A stretch of DNA of 44,511 nucleotides from Anaerolineae bacterium (GCA_016929795.1 JAFGIA010000077.1:1-44511), one strand, 5' to 3'; counted from the first letter of the stretch, positions 24,187 through 32,963 are shown. The notes: generated from the letters alone by a model not told the origin. A program made the numbers and translations.

Positions 24187-24300
24187 GGTTGTCTCCGTTG
24201 TGGCGGTGGGTTGCATCCCGGCGGTGCGCCTCACTTGGTCCCAATCCGCCTCGGCATTTTGGATCTCTTTGCCCGGGCCAGGCCCCGACTGCACCGGCCA

Positions 24301-24340
24301 GGCTCGGTCAGGGACCGGCCCGAGCGCCCCTGACCGAGCC
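24301..24340. repeat. 13-bp perfect stem spanning the cheB stop codon
   Basis: GGCTCGGTCAGGG (24301-24313) pairs exactly with CCCTGACCGAGCC (24328-24340), with a 14-base GC-rich loop. It covers the last CheB codons and the stop (24308-24310). There is no T-run on either side, so RNA processing or protection of the cheR-cheB part is more likely than termination. Confidence 0.75.
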
Positions 24341-24967
24341 CAGCTCGGCCAACAATCGGCCAATGTCGGGGGGCGAGAGCACGTAATCCACCTGGGTGGC
24401 GTGCATCGCCGCCCGGGGCATAATCTCCACCTGAGCACCGGCTGGATCCTGCACGACAGCCAAGCCGCCGCGCGCCTTGACGCGGCGCAGTCCATGCGCG
24501 CCGTCCTCGTTGGCCCCCGACAGGATGACGCCGATCAGGTCACGCCGGTACGCGTCGGCTGCGCTCTCGAACAGAACGTCGATCGCCGGTCGCGCAAAGT
24601 GAACCCGGGCATCGATCGACAGCGAAAAGGTGCGATCCTCTTCAATCAACAGGTGATAGTTGGCCGGGGCGTAATACACGATCCCGGGCTGGATCACCTC
24701 CTTTTCATTCGCTTCTTGCAGCGGCAGCTTGCACGCGCTGCAGGCGTGTAGGATCGCCGGCGCCTGTTGGAGCGGATGCAGGTGTTGTACCACTACGATG
24801 GGCAGGGGGTAGCCAGCGGGCAGGGCCGGCAGGATCTGCTGCAGCGCAGCGCCCCCCCCTGCCGAACCGCCCACGACTACAGCCTGGAAACGGCCCCCGG
24901 GGTGCAAGGGTCCGCTCCCACGGGACAGGGGTGCACTGCCGGGATGTGGAGGTTCGCCGCCCAACAT
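24308..24967 (-). CDS. cheB: CheB-type protein-glutamate methylesterase, catalytic domain only
   Basis: This encodes 219 residues from the ATG at 24967, which overlaps the cheR stop as TGATG. It has the methylesterase fold with the catalytic triad S35 (VVGGSAGG), H62 (VVQHLHP) and D155 (GANEDGAHG). The N-terminal receiver domain of classical CheB is missing; residues 1-24 are only a Gly/Pro-rich tail. Thus it would not be switched by CheA phosphorylation. It would remove methyl esters from glutamates of a partner protein. With no chemoreceptor nearby, the target may be the coiled coils of the adjoining GAF proteins; that is inference. Confidence 0.9.
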   Translation of the reverse strand: MLGGEPPHPGSAPLSRGSGPLHPGGRFQAVVVGGSAGGGAALQQILPALPAGYPLPIVVVQHLHPLQQAPAILHACSACKLPLQEANEKEVIQPGIVYYAPANYHLLIEEDRTFSLSIDARVHFARPAIDVLFESAADAYRRDLIGVILSGANEDGAHGLRRVKARGGLAVVQDPAGAQVEIMPRAAMHATQVDYVLSPPDIGRLLAELGSVRGARAGP

Positions 24968-25794
24968 CAAGCCGCCCCCTTCTGATAGATCTTGGCCCTG
25001 GCATCTACTACCTGGAACCGATCCTGCACACCAGAAAACTCGATCGTCTCCTTCATCCCGAGGCACAGAAATCCGCCGCGGCACAGACTATCAGCCAGAA
25101 TCTCCAGCACCCGGCTCTGAAGCGAGCGGTCAAAGTAGATCAGCACGTTGCGACAAAAGATGAGGTGCACCTCGCTGAATACCCCATCTGTCACCAGGTT
25201 GTGGCTGGCAAAAGTGATGTTCGATTTGAGCGCCTGATCCATGATGGCCGACTGGTAGCGAGCATGGTAGTAATTGGCGAACGAGCGCATGCCGCCAGCC
25301 TGTTGATAGTTGGCCGTGTAACGCTGGATGTTCTTCAAGTCAAAGATGCCTTCTCGCGCCTTTTGCAGCGCGGTGTCGTTGACGTCCGTGCCAAAGAGGG
25401 TGGCACGGTCGTACAGCCCCTCTTCGCTCAGCAGGATAGCCAGGGAATAAACCTCCTCACCGGTGGCGCAGCCGGCCACCCAGGCCTTGAAGAAGGGATA
25501 GGTGCTCAGGTAGGGAAAAACTGCCTGCCTGACAGCCCAGTAGAAAGTAGGATCGCGGAACATGTCGGTGACCGTGATGGTCAGGTCATTGATTACCGCA
25601 GCGGAAAATGCTTCGTCGTGCAACAAGCGCGGGATCAGGTCGCTGATGCGCTGGCACGAGCTTTTGGCGAGCAAATGCAGGACCCGCCTGCGGATCGAGG
25701 CCTGGGCATAATGCCGAAAGTCATAGCCATAGCGCCGATAGAGTGCATCGAGCAGCAGGTCGATCTCGATCTTTTCGACGGACTGATCTTCCAA
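24967..25794 (-). CDS. cheR: CheR-type protein-glutamate methyltransferase
   Basis: This encodes 275 residues from a TTG at 25794. The N-terminal helical domain carries the basic YGYDFRHYAQASIRRRV motif. The SAM domain follows with AWVAGCATGEEVYSLAILL, FGTDVNDTALQKAREGIF, NLVTDGVFSEVHLIFCRNVLIYFD and GGFLCLGMKETI. It lacks the beta-subdomain variant changes that would mark a pentapeptide-dependent receptor enzyme, as far as I can judge. The start codon is weak and sits behind a run of seven G. No better start exists in frame. It is the first gene of the signalling operon, about 120 bases below its promoter. Confidence 0.9.
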   Translation of the reverse strand: MEDQSVEKIEIDLLLDALYRRYGYDFRHYAQASIRRRVLHLLAKSSCQRISDLIPRLLHDEAFSAAVINDLTITVTDMFRDPTFYWAVRQAVFPYLSTYPFFKAWVAGCATGEEVYSLAILLSEEGLYDRATLFGTDVNDTALQKAREGIFDLKNIQRYTANYQQAGGMRSFANYYHARYQSAIMDQALKSNITFASHNLVTDGVFSEVHLIFCRNVLIYFDRSLQSRVLEILADSLCRGGFLCLGMKETIEFSGVQDRFQVVDARAKIYQKGAA

Positions 25795-25922
25795 AGCCCG
25801 CCCCCCCGTCCCCGAAAAACATCGTGCCCAAGGCAGCCACCGGAGAAGAGGGCCATTAACACGGTGCGCGAGGCCACTGCGCCAACGGCGGAGACGGTGC
25901 TCTCCTCATGGCCCTCCATCTC

Positions 25923-25951
25923 AGTGTACCACACTCTGACCAGTACGTCAA
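25923..25951 (-). promoter_or_regulatory. Predicted promoter of the cheR-cheB-GAF-kinase operon
   Basis: On the minus strand, TTGACG (25951-25946), a 17-base spacer and TACACT (25928-25923). The 290-base gap 25795-26084 holds nothing else I can name. Confidence 0.6.
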
Positions 25952-26084
25952 GCCGGTATCGGCCCTACCATACAGCTACCAGCAAAGATCGGCCCGAAAT
26001 GGTCACCCACGCTTCGGTGTCGCCGGGAGCCAACGTGGAAAAGGCTAGTTATCTCTTCAAGCTCGTCGAGAAATAGGGGAGGTG

Positions 26085-27533
26085 CTAGTACCTGATATCC
26101 AATAGGCGCTTCACTAGCTCGACCTTGCCTTCCAGGTCCCCCTGTCGCCCGATCATGATCCGCTGTGCCATGGGCGAGCCAGCACCATGCATCGACTCGA
26201 TCAGATAGGCCACCGCGCCCGCCCCGGCGACCAGGTTCTCGATCAGGCGCAGGACTTTTATCCGATCGACGACATCCCAGCCCTCGGCGGCAGCCAGGTA
26301 TTTGCGCACGTAGGGGCCAAGCTCGGGGTCGTCGAGCTCGGCCGCGGCGGGCAGCGTGCCGAGCAGGCCGCCGGCGACGTCTGTTGCCAGGCGGGCTATC
26401 TCGTACGGGAAGCGGGTGACGTTCAGCTTGCAGACGTTGGCAAGGAGCAGATCGACGAGATAGTTGCCGGCGGCGGTGGGCGCGCCGCGCGCCGAGCAGG
26501 CGATGCCACAGGCAAAGAGCGTCTCGTTCAGGTGGATCATCTCCACCAGCTTGTCGCGCACGTGCGATGCGCGGTCGGCACCGTTCATGCGTGCGATGAG
26601 CGCCGTGGCACCAATGAGCACGTCTCCGACGCCGACCTTGCACCCACCGTAGCTCTGGCGGTGGTAGGCAGCAAAGCGCTCGACGAGCGAGCCGGTGAAA
26701 TCCACCTCGCCGTCGAGAAAGACGCGCTCGGCAGGCACGAATACGTCGTCAAAGATGGTCAGCACCTCTTGCCCACCAAAAGTGGGGTTGCCCACGTCGA
26801 GGCCGCCCTCGAGCTTGCGCGTGTCACTCGCCTGGCGACCTAGCACGTAGCGCACGCCGGGCGTGTCGGTCGGCACGACAAAGCAAGTCGCCCACGCCTC
26901 TTCGCCGGGGCGCATCGCCGCCGTGGGCATGACCAGGATCTCGTGCGAGTTGAGCATCCCCGTCTGGTGGAATTTGGCACCGCGCACGACGATGCCTCCT
27001 GGCTTGCGATCGACGACGCGTAGATAGAGGTCGGGATCGGCCTGCTCCGAAGGGCGCTTGCCCCTGTCCCCCTTCGGGTCAGTCATAGCGCCGTCGACGA
27101 CGAGGTCCTCGCGCTGCACCCAGGCCCAATAGTCACGAAAGCGATCGTGATAGTCGGTGCCATGAGCTGCGTCGCACTCGAAAGTGACACTGTAGACGGC
27201 GTTGGCGGCGTCCATGCCCACGCAGCGCTGGAAGCAGCAGCCGGTGCGGTTGCCGCAGTGGCGCTGCATCAGGACCTTGCTGACCAGGTCGTCGGTGCTT
27301 GTGTGCAGGTGGGTAAAGCGGTTGACCTCAGCATCGACGAGGGGCGAGTAGGCGCGGAAGAGGTCACGGGTGGCAGGATCGTGGGCGCAGTCGTACGTAA
27401 CTGCTACGGCGCGGAGCGAGGGGCGGACGAGGGGGTGGGCAGCCAGATCCCCTTGCTTCTGTCCAAGTACGTTGGCCTGCAGGTCGAGGGCCTGGATCGA
27501 AGCCGCATATTCGTCACCCGTTTTCAGCGTCAT
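26085..27533 (-). CDS. 4-hydroxybutyryl-CoA dehydratase-family enzyme (HpaB superfamily)
   Basis: This encodes 482 residues, normal for the family. The acyl-CoA dehydrogenase-like fold binds FAD, and the four ligands that hold the [4Fe-4S] cluster in AbfD are in place: C100 and C104 (CFQRC), and H291/C298 (HRQSYGGC), matching known C99, C103, H292 and C299. Residues lining the active site also appear kept: Y295, K299, E256 in GGQEVL, T191 in HQTGMLNS, and ESMHGAGSP near 446. AbfD turns 4-hydroxybutyryl-CoA into crotonyl-CoA. Related aromatic hydroxylases of the same superfamily lack the Cys/His set. A 'type 2' homologue with another acyl-CoA substrate is possible. No CoA-transferase or partner gene adjoins it. 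Confidence 0.85.
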   Translation of the reverse strand: MTLKTGDEYAASIQALDLQANVLGQKQGDLAAHPLVRPSLRAVAVTYDCAHDPATRDLFRAYSPLVDAEVNRFTHLHTSTDDLVSKVLMQRHCGNRTGCCFQRCVGMDAANAVYSVTFECDAAHGTDYHDRFRDYWAWVQREDLVVDGAMTDPKGDRGKRPSEQADPDLYLRVVDRKPGGIVVRGAKFHQTGMLNSHEILVMPTAAMRPGEEAWATCFVVPTDTPGVRYVLGRQASDTRKLEGGLDVGNPTFGGQEVLTIFDDVFVPAERVFLDGEVDFTGSLVERFAAYHRQSYGGCKVGVGDVLIGATALIARMNGADRASHVRDKLVEMIHLNETLFACGIACSARGAPTAAGNYLVDLLLANVCKLNVTRFPYEIARLATDVAGGLLGTLPAAAELDDPELGPYVRKYLAAAEGWDVVDRIKVLRLIENLVAGAGAVAYLIESMHGAGSPMAQRIMIGRQGDLEGKVELVKRLLDIRY

Positions 27534-27567
27534 TTGTGCGCACTCGCTTTCCGGTCAAGATGGCACC

Positions 27568-27597
27568 AGTATAACACAGGTTGGGGAGATCGGGCAA
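27568..27597 (-). promoter_or_regulatory. Predicted promoter of the dehydratase gene
   Basis: On the minus strand, TTGCCC (27597-27592), an 18-base spacer and TATACT (27573-27568). The start codon is 35 bases below. Confidence 0.5.
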
Positions 27598-27660
27598 GTG
27601 CCTGGAGAGAAAACCCAGGAAGTAGAGAGCTGTTACGCCTTTCTTGAAGGTCGCTTGGCC

Positions 27661-27689
27661 TTGGCACCTGTTCCTCCCTGTGTTACAAT
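27661..27689 (+). promoter_or_regulatory. Predicted promoter of the CrtI-like flavoprotein
   Basis: TTGGCA (27661-27666), a 17-base spacer and TACAAT (27684-27689). It is divergent from the dehydratase promoter. Confidence 0.6.
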
Positions 27690-27724
27690 GGCGTTGCAGC
27701 AATACTCGCGCAGGAGGGAAAATC

Positions 27725-29257
27725 ATGCATGTCGCCATCATCGGCTCTGGCCTCGCCGGCCTGACAGCCGGCGCGGCGCTGGCCCAGGCGGGCCAGCGCG
27801 TCACACTTTTCGAGCAGTATCACCGGCCAGGCGGCGTCACAGCGCCGTTCGAGGGACACGGCTACCGGTGGGACCTGGGTCAGCTCCTGATCGAAGGATT
27901 CGGGCCGGACGAGCCGCAGGGCAGGATCCTGGCCGAGCTGGGGATCGCCGACCAGGTGCCAGTGCGCGTGGAGGATCGTGGCTATGTCTTTCCCGACTTT
28001 GACCTGCGCAAGCCCGACGTCTACCAGGGTCCACGGTGGCGCATCGACCAGCTGAAGGAATACTTTCCGGACGACGCCGACGGGCTGGAGCGGTATTGGA
28101 AGGATTATCAGCGCTTTACGAGCCTGATGACGCTGGCGCGCCGGGCGGAGCAGGCCGAAGGGCTGCCGGCCCGCTACTGGCAGGCACGCTCGCTCGCCAA
28201 GGCACTGCCTTTTTTATCGCGACAGAAATGGAGCGCGCAGCAGTTGATGGACCACTACTTTCACTCCGACAAGCTCAAGCTCGTCTTTACCTCCATCCTG
28301 GCCGATTTTTTCACGCCTCCCTCCGAGTTTATCGGGCTGGGTATCTTTGCACTCAACCCCGAGGCGTCATTCGATGTCCGGATGCCACGCGAGCTGGGGC
28401 GCGACGCGGTGCAGCTCTTGCACTACAGCGTGCTGGGTGGGATCTCGCGATTGGTGGACGCGTTGGTAGGCGCGATCGAGGCGCACGGCGGCGAGGTGCA
28501 CACGGGCCGGCCGGTGGCACGGATCATGGTGGAGGATGGGCAGGCCACCGGCGTCGTCGACGCTGCCGGCGAGCTGGTGCCGGCGGATGCCGTCGTCGCA
28601 TCAGGGGGGGCCAAGGAGACATTCCAGCGGTTGGTAGGTGCCGAACACCTGCCGCCCGAGTTCATGGAGCAAGTGAGACGCATCCCACTCATGGACTCTG
28701 TGTTCATGGTGCACCTGGGCGTCGATTTTGACCCACGGCCATCCGTGCACGGCGTGTGCACCTACTACTATGGCACGTACGACATCGAGCGCGCCATTGC
28801 CGAGGGCCGGCGTGGCAGCTACCACGAGGGACGCGATGGTTTCGTTGTGCACGTGCCGAGCTTCCACTCACCCGAGATGGCACCGCCGGGCCACCACGCA
28901 ATGACGGTATACACGATCGCGCCGGATACCCTCGCCGATGGCACGTGGGCGGCGCGGAAAGAAGAGTACGCCGACAAGCTGATCGACTATGCCGAGGCAC
29001 ACATTCCAGGGCTGAGGCGCCACGTGCGCGTGGCAGAGGTGGTGGCGCCCGACGACTGGCGCGCGCGCACCTACCTCGATCACCACGCGTTTGGCGGCAT
29101 CGCGCCCGTGCTTGGCGCCTGGCGCGTGCCACACCGCACGCCGGTCGATGGGCTCTGGTTCATCGGGCAGCAGTCTGAGAGCGGTGGTGGGGTGAATGCC
29201 GTTATGTCTACTTCATATAAAACGGCAAAGCGAGTGGACGAATCACTAGAGCACTGA
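27725..29257 (+). CDS. CrtI/phytoene-desaturase-like FAD-dependent oxidoreductase
   Basis: This encodes 510 residues from the ATG at 27725, behind AGGAGGG. The N-terminal dinucleotide fold is HVAIIGSGLAGLTAGAALAQAGQRVTLFEQ, followed by the PGG-T motif and GYRWDLG. The C-terminal FAD-contacting part includes GLWFIGQQSESGGGVNAVMSTSYKTAKRV. The family covers carotenoid desaturases, retinol saturases and other ring or polyene oxidases, so the substrate is open. No phytoene synthase lies in the window. A second, more diverged relative lies at 32960-34459. Confidence 0.83.
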   Translation: MHVAIIGSGLAGLTAGAALAQAGQRVTLFEQYHRPGGVTAPFEGHGYRWDLGQLLIEGFGPDEPQGRILAELGIADQVPVRVEDRGYVFPDFDLRKPDVYQGPRWRIDQLKEYFPDDADGLERYWKDYQRFTSLMTLARRAEQAEGLPARYWQARSLAKALPFLSRQKWSAQQLMDHYFHSDKLKLVFTSILADFFTPPSEFIGLGIFALNPEASFDVRMPRELGRDAVQLLHYSVLGGISRLVDALVGAIEAHGGEVHTGRPVARIMVEDGQATGVVDAAGELVPADAVVASGGAKETFQRLVGAEHLPPEFMEQVRRIPLMDSVFMVHLGVDFDPRPSVHGVCTYYYGTYDIERAIAEGRRGSYHEGRDGFVVHVPSFHSPEMAPPGHHAMTVYTIAPDTLADGTWAARKEEYADKLIDYAEAHIPGLRRHVRVAEVVAPDDWRARTYLDHHAFGGIAPVLGAWRVPHRTPVDGLWFIGQQSESGGGVNAVMSTSYKTAKRVDESLEH

Positions 29258-29294
29258 ACCACACTGAAAACACTGATTCAGTGGCTTTAGTGCT
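29250..29294. repeat. ACTGA tandem/palindromic element at the end of the flavoprotein gene
   Basis: AGCACT (29250-29255) pairs with AGTGCT (29289-29294), with inner pairs CCAC/GTGG and a perfect CACTGA-T-TCAGTG core. ACTGA words occur in tandem in between. The outer arm reaches the stop codon. Confidence 0.55.
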
Positions 29295-29327
29295 TGTCAG
29301 CGATTCATCTTCCAGGGAGTGAAGCAG

Positions 29328-30848
29328 ATGGCCAACCATGACCTGTTACGCCTGCACCCCGCAGACAATGTCGCCATCGCCAGGCAGGCACTGGGCACCG
29401 GCTCGTGCATAGAGGTCGCGGCAGGGTTCACCATCACCCTCGCGAACGATGTGCCGGCTGGCCACAAAGTTGCCCTCGCTCCCGTGGCCACCGGCGAGCC
29501 GGTGCGGCGCTACGGCCAGGTGATCGGGCTGGCGAGGCGAGCGATCGCGCCAGGCGAGCACGTGCACGTGCACAACCTAGGCACCGACGAATTCGAGCGC
29601 GCCGCCGCCGCTGCCGCCGCGCCCACCTACCTAGTGGCAGGCGCCGGGGCACACACCTTTGCCGGCTACCGGCGCGCCGACGGCCGGGTCGGCACGCGCA
29701 ACTATGTCGCCGTCTTGTCCACGGTCAACTGCTCGGCCCACGTCGCACGCCAGATCGCCGCCCACTTTACACCCGACAGGCTGGCCGCATTCCCGCATGT
29801 CGACGGCGTGGCCGCCTTCACCCATGGCTTGGGCTGCACCTTTCCTGCCGGTAGCCGCGACCAGCAGATGCTGGCGCGCGCGCTGGTCGGCATGGCGTGT
29901 CACCCCAACACCGGCGCTTACCTGCTCGTGGGCCACGGTTGTGAAAAGATGCCGGTGGACGAGCTGGCGGGCCACCTGGCGGACTGCACACTACCGTGGG
30001 CGAGCGTCGTCGTACAGGATGCAGGGGGCATTGGCCCGGCCGTCGAGAGGGGGATCGCGCAGGTCAAGGCGCTGCTCGAGCAGGTGGACGAAGCGCGGCG
30101 CACGCCGCAGTCCCTATCCGAACTGGTGTTGGCACTCCAGTGTGGCGGAAGCGACGCCTGGTCGGGGGTGACGGCGAACCCGGCCATGGGGCTCGTCGCG
30201 GACGAGGTGGTCCGCTGTGGGGGCAGCGTGCTGCTGGCCGAGACGCCCGAGATCTTTGGCGCCGAGCATCTGCTGCTATCGCGCGCGGCAAGCCCAGAGG
30301 TGGCGCGCACGCTGGCGAGAAAGGTGGCATGGTGGCGCGATTGGGCGCGGCTGATGGGGTTCGAGATCGACCAGAACCGGAGCCCCGGCAACGAGGCAGG
30401 TGGGCTGACGACGATCTATGAAAAATCGCTGGGGGCCGTGTCCAAAGGCGGCAGCACGCCCCTGACTGCCGTGTACGACTATGCAGAACGCGTGGGGACC
30501 AAAGGGCTGTCGTTCATGGACACCCCGGGCTATGACCCCGTGAGCGTCACCGGGCAGGTGGCAGGTGGGTGCAACCTGGTGATCTTTACGACGGGGCGCG
30601 GCTCTGTGTGGGCCAGCAAGCCATCGCCCGTGATCAAGGTATGCACCAATTCCGAGACCTACCGGCACCTGCTCGATGACATGGACCTGGATGCGGGGAG
30701 GATCCTTGCCGGCACCGCTCTTGAACAGGTCGCTGCCGAGCTGCTCGACCTGGTAGTGGCCGTCGCTTCCGGCCATCCGACCAAGAGCGAGGCACAGGGC
30801 CTGGGAGACCTCGAGTTTATCCCGTGGACGCTGGGCGCGACAATCTGA
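29328..30848 (+). CDS. UxaA/GarD-family sugar-acid dehydratase
   Basis: This encodes 506 residues from the ATG at 29328 (GGGAG 8 bases upstream). Residues ~1-95 form the SAF domain (LLRLHPADNVAIARQAL, AIAPGEHVHVHNL). The catalytic part starts with the family stretch FAGYRRADGRVGTRNYVAVLSTVNCS. It continues with FTHGLGC, NTGAYLLVGHGCEK, LQCGGSDAWSGVTANPAMG and FMDTPGYDPVSVTGQVAGGCNLVIFTTGRGS. These enzymes dehydrate altronate or galactarate with a bound divalent metal held by conserved His and Cys. Fused SAF and catalytic domains give the full-length form. The exact acid cannot be assigned; no other uronate genes adjoin it. Confidence 0.88.
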   Translation: MANHDLLRLHPADNVAIARQALGTGSCIEVAAGFTITLANDVPAGHKVALAPVATGEPVRRYGQVIGLARRAIAPGEHVHVHNLGTDEFERAAAAAAAPTYLVAGAGAHTFAGYRRADGRVGTRNYVAVLSTVNCSAHVARQIAAHFTPDRLAAFPHVDGVAAFTHGLGCTFPAGSRDQQMLARALVGMACHPNTGAYLLVGHGCEKMPVDELAGHLADCTLPWASVVVQDAGGIGPAVERGIAQVKALLEQVDEARRTPQSLSELVLALQCGGSDAWSGVTANPAMGLVADEVVRCGGSVLLAETPEIFGAEHLLLSRAASPEVARTLARKVAWWRDWARLMGFEIDQNRSPGNEAGGLTTIYEKSLGAVSKGGSTPLTAVYDYAERVGTKGLSFMDTPGYDPVSVTGQVAGGCNLVIFTTGRGSVWASKPSPVIKVCTNSETYRHLLDDMDLDAGRILAGTALEQVAAELLDLVVAVASGHPTKSEAQGLGDLEFIPWTLGATI

Positions 30849-30903
30849 GACACGGAAGCACTAAAGTGGAGCGCAGTGCGCACCAAATAGGGAAGCGAGG
30901 GAT

Positions 30904-31956
30904 CTAGGAGTCCTCCCTCACCGGCTGGAGCAACGCCCCCTCAGGTGTGTCGAGGACCTGCCAGCCCATGCTGGCCAAACGGGCGCGCAGCGCATCGGCC
31001 GTCGCCCAATCGTGGCGTGCGCGGGCTTCGTCGCGCTCCGCTTGAAGCGCGAGCAACTCGGGAGAGAGGCGCGGCGCTGTCGACTTGGCGGCCGCTGAGC
31101 ACACCTGCCCCAGCAATCCGTCCGGGAGTCCGTCCTCCGGTGCCGGCTGGCGGAACTCGCCGAGAAGGGAAATCGGGAATTGGGCGCTGGCCTCAAAGCG
31201 GTGTTCACGCCCCTCACGGACAACGGTCACGCCGCCGGCCCCTATCACCTGGCACGTCCCGTCGCCAAGATCCACAAACAGTGCTGTGTGCTCGTCGATG
31301 CCGGCGATGACGACGCCGCCTGGCAAGAGGCGCGCCAGGCGCTCGAAACGCGCACGGCCCATGTAGCAGTGGCTGGTATCGAGCTCATCACCGCCATCGC
31401 GGTTGTTCCAATGGGGCACCAGCGCCAGTCGCAGGCCATAGGCGCCGAGGAGATCAAGCCCGCGGTGCCAATGGACATCGTGGCCCACCTTGTAGATCTC
31501 GTACACAGGCAGCGCATGGGCACCCGCAGCGACCACGGCGGCACTGGCCAGGATAAGCGTGGCGCCGAGCCTGTGAGCAGCAAGCGCCGTATGCCACACG
31601 CGGCTGCCCTCGAGCTGGCGCACCGCGTACGTCGGGCTGCCCGCGCCGAGATAGATGGCGTCGGCACCCGGGATCAGAGCGGCGAGCGCCGAGTCATCCG
31701 GGCTGTGTGGCGTGCCGCGCCGCCGGGCAGGGATAACGGTGACCTGTGGGCGATAGTTCTGCAGGTGATGCACCAAGAACTCGGCCACGCGGCCGGCCAC
31801 ACGATCCGAGTTCAGCTCAAAGCCAGCAGGCGTCTCCAGAATGGCGACCCGCACCGGCGTGCCAGGAGGCGCAAAAACGCGATCGAATACCTTTTGGCCG
31901 CTGGGCGACGTTTCGCCGGAGCCGATGAACACGAGACGTCCAGGATGTTCGGTCAC
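30904..31956 (-). CDS. S51 peptidase/cyanophycinase-like protein with CysRS-like C-terminal tail
   Basis: This encodes 350 residues. Residues 1-230 follow the class-I glutamine amidotransferase-like fold of peptidase S51: LVFIGSGETSPSG, ADAIYLGAGSPTYAVRQL, LILASAAVVAAGAHALPVYEIYKVG and GVVIAGIDEHTAL. The usual nucleophile motif G-[TS]-S-A-G-A is altered to LASAAV, so catalysis as a peptidase is doubtful. Residues ~305-345 (ERDEARARHDWATADALRARLASMGWQVLDTPEGALLQP) resemble the C-terminal tail of cysteinyl-tRNA synthetase, an unusual attachment. Its ATG overlaps the uvsE stop as ATGA, so it closes the coupled operon. Confidence 0.75.
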   Translation of the reverse strand: MTEHPGRLVFIGSGETSPSGQKVFDRVFAPPGTPVRVAILETPAGFELNSDRVAGRVAEFLVHHLQNYRPQVTVIPARRRGTPHSPDDSALAALIPGADAIYLGAGSPTYAVRQLEGSRVWHTALAAHRLGATLILASAAVVAAGAHALPVYEIYKVGHDVHWHRGLDLLGAYGLRLALVPHWNNRDGGDELDTSHCYMGRARFERLARLLPGGVVIAGIDEHTALFVDLGDGTCQVIGAGGVTVVREGREHRFEASAQFPISLLGEFRQPAPEDGLPDGLLGQVCSAAAKSTAPRLSPELLALQAERDEARARHDWATADALRARLASMGWQVLDTPEGALLQPVREDS

Positions 31957-32963
31957 ACGCTCCTCTCCTCCACGTTGGCAAGATTGGAATCCTGGTCAAA
32001 GGCAACCGCCACGTCGGGTGCGTAGACACGCAGGTCGCGGCGGAGCTGGAGCACCGCGACGTCCTTGGCCTTTGCTTCCAGGATCACGTCGGGCCGCAGG
32101 CACCCAACATCGTGCGCCTCGCCCATCACGAGACGATAGAAAGCAGCAAAAGCAAAAGGATCGGCAAACTCGGCATGCGCCGCCCAGTTGGGTGGGCGTG
32201 TGCCTTCTGGGCTGCCATCCCGATATCCCCAGTCGGTGCGCGGCGACGAAAAGTGGAGCTTGGGCCGGGCGTGCCAGCCACGCCATGTTTCGAGACAGGC
32301 ACGCAGTGCCTGGCCTGCATCCATACCCCCTGGATTGTAGACGTTGTGATGATGAACATCGAAAACGAGGCGCACGCCCGTACGCTCATGCAGCCACAAC
32401 AGGTCGGGCACCGAAAAGCGCCCGTCGTCGTTCTCAACGACGAGACGCCGCTGTGCAACAGAGGACAGGCTTTGGTAGCGTGCGGCAAAACGCGCCAGCG
32501 CTGCCTCCCTCTCGCCATACACGCCGCCTACGTGGAGTACCACCACTGCCTCGTCATCCAGACCCATCACTTCGAGCACAGCGGCCTGCACCTCGACATC
32601 GGCAGCCGAGCGCGCTGCCAGATCCTCGTCGGGGGCATTCAGCACGATGTATTGGCTCGGATGAAAGGAAAGGCGCAGCCGCAGCCGGCGAGCCAGATCC
32701 CCCATCTCTGACAGCTCGGCAGCGCATTCGTCCACCTGACCATGAAACCGGGGCATGTCGGGATGGGTGGCATAGGGCACGAGGCCCGAGGCGATGCGAT
32801 AAAGGCGGATGTCGACTCTATCGAGGTAGGCCAAGAGATCGCGCAGGTGGTCAAGGCTAACGCGCAGGTGCGGCCCGCTCTGCCAGCGGCGGGTGTCGTG
32901 CGACTTGAGGCCTGGCTGGCCGAGCACCTTGACGGCAAAGCCGAGATAAGCAGGGCGCTTCAT
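31953..32963 (-). CDS. uvsE: UV-damage endonuclease UvsE/UvdE
   Basis: This encodes 336 residues from the ATG at 32963 (AGGAAG upstream), which overlaps the preceding stop as ATGA. It has a TIM-barrel of the UvdE family: [93 protein letters not shown], and [14 protein letters not shown]. The metal-binding His, Glu and Asp of these strands ([27 protein letters not shown]) all appear present. It nicks DNA 5' of UV photoproducts and abasic sites, starting excision repair. Its place behind a light sensor and a carotenoid-type enzyme fits a photoprotection role. Confidence 0.92.
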   Translation of the reverse strand: MKRPAYLGFAVKVLGQPGLKSHDTRRWQSGPHLRVSLDHLRDLLAYLDRVDIRLYRIASGLVPYATHPDMPRFHGQVDECAAELSEMGDLARRLRLRLSFHPSQYIVLNAPDEDLAARSAADVEVQAAVLEVMGLDDEAVVVLHVGGVYGEREAALARFAARYQSLSSVAQRRLVVENDDGRFSVPDLLWLHERTGVRLVFDVHHHNVYNPGGMDAGQALRACLETWRGWHARPKLHFSSPRTDWGYRDGSPEGTRPPNWAAHAEFADPFAFAAFYRLVMGEAHDVGCLRPDVILEAKAKDVAVLQLRRDLRVYAPDVAVAFDQDSNLANVEERSV

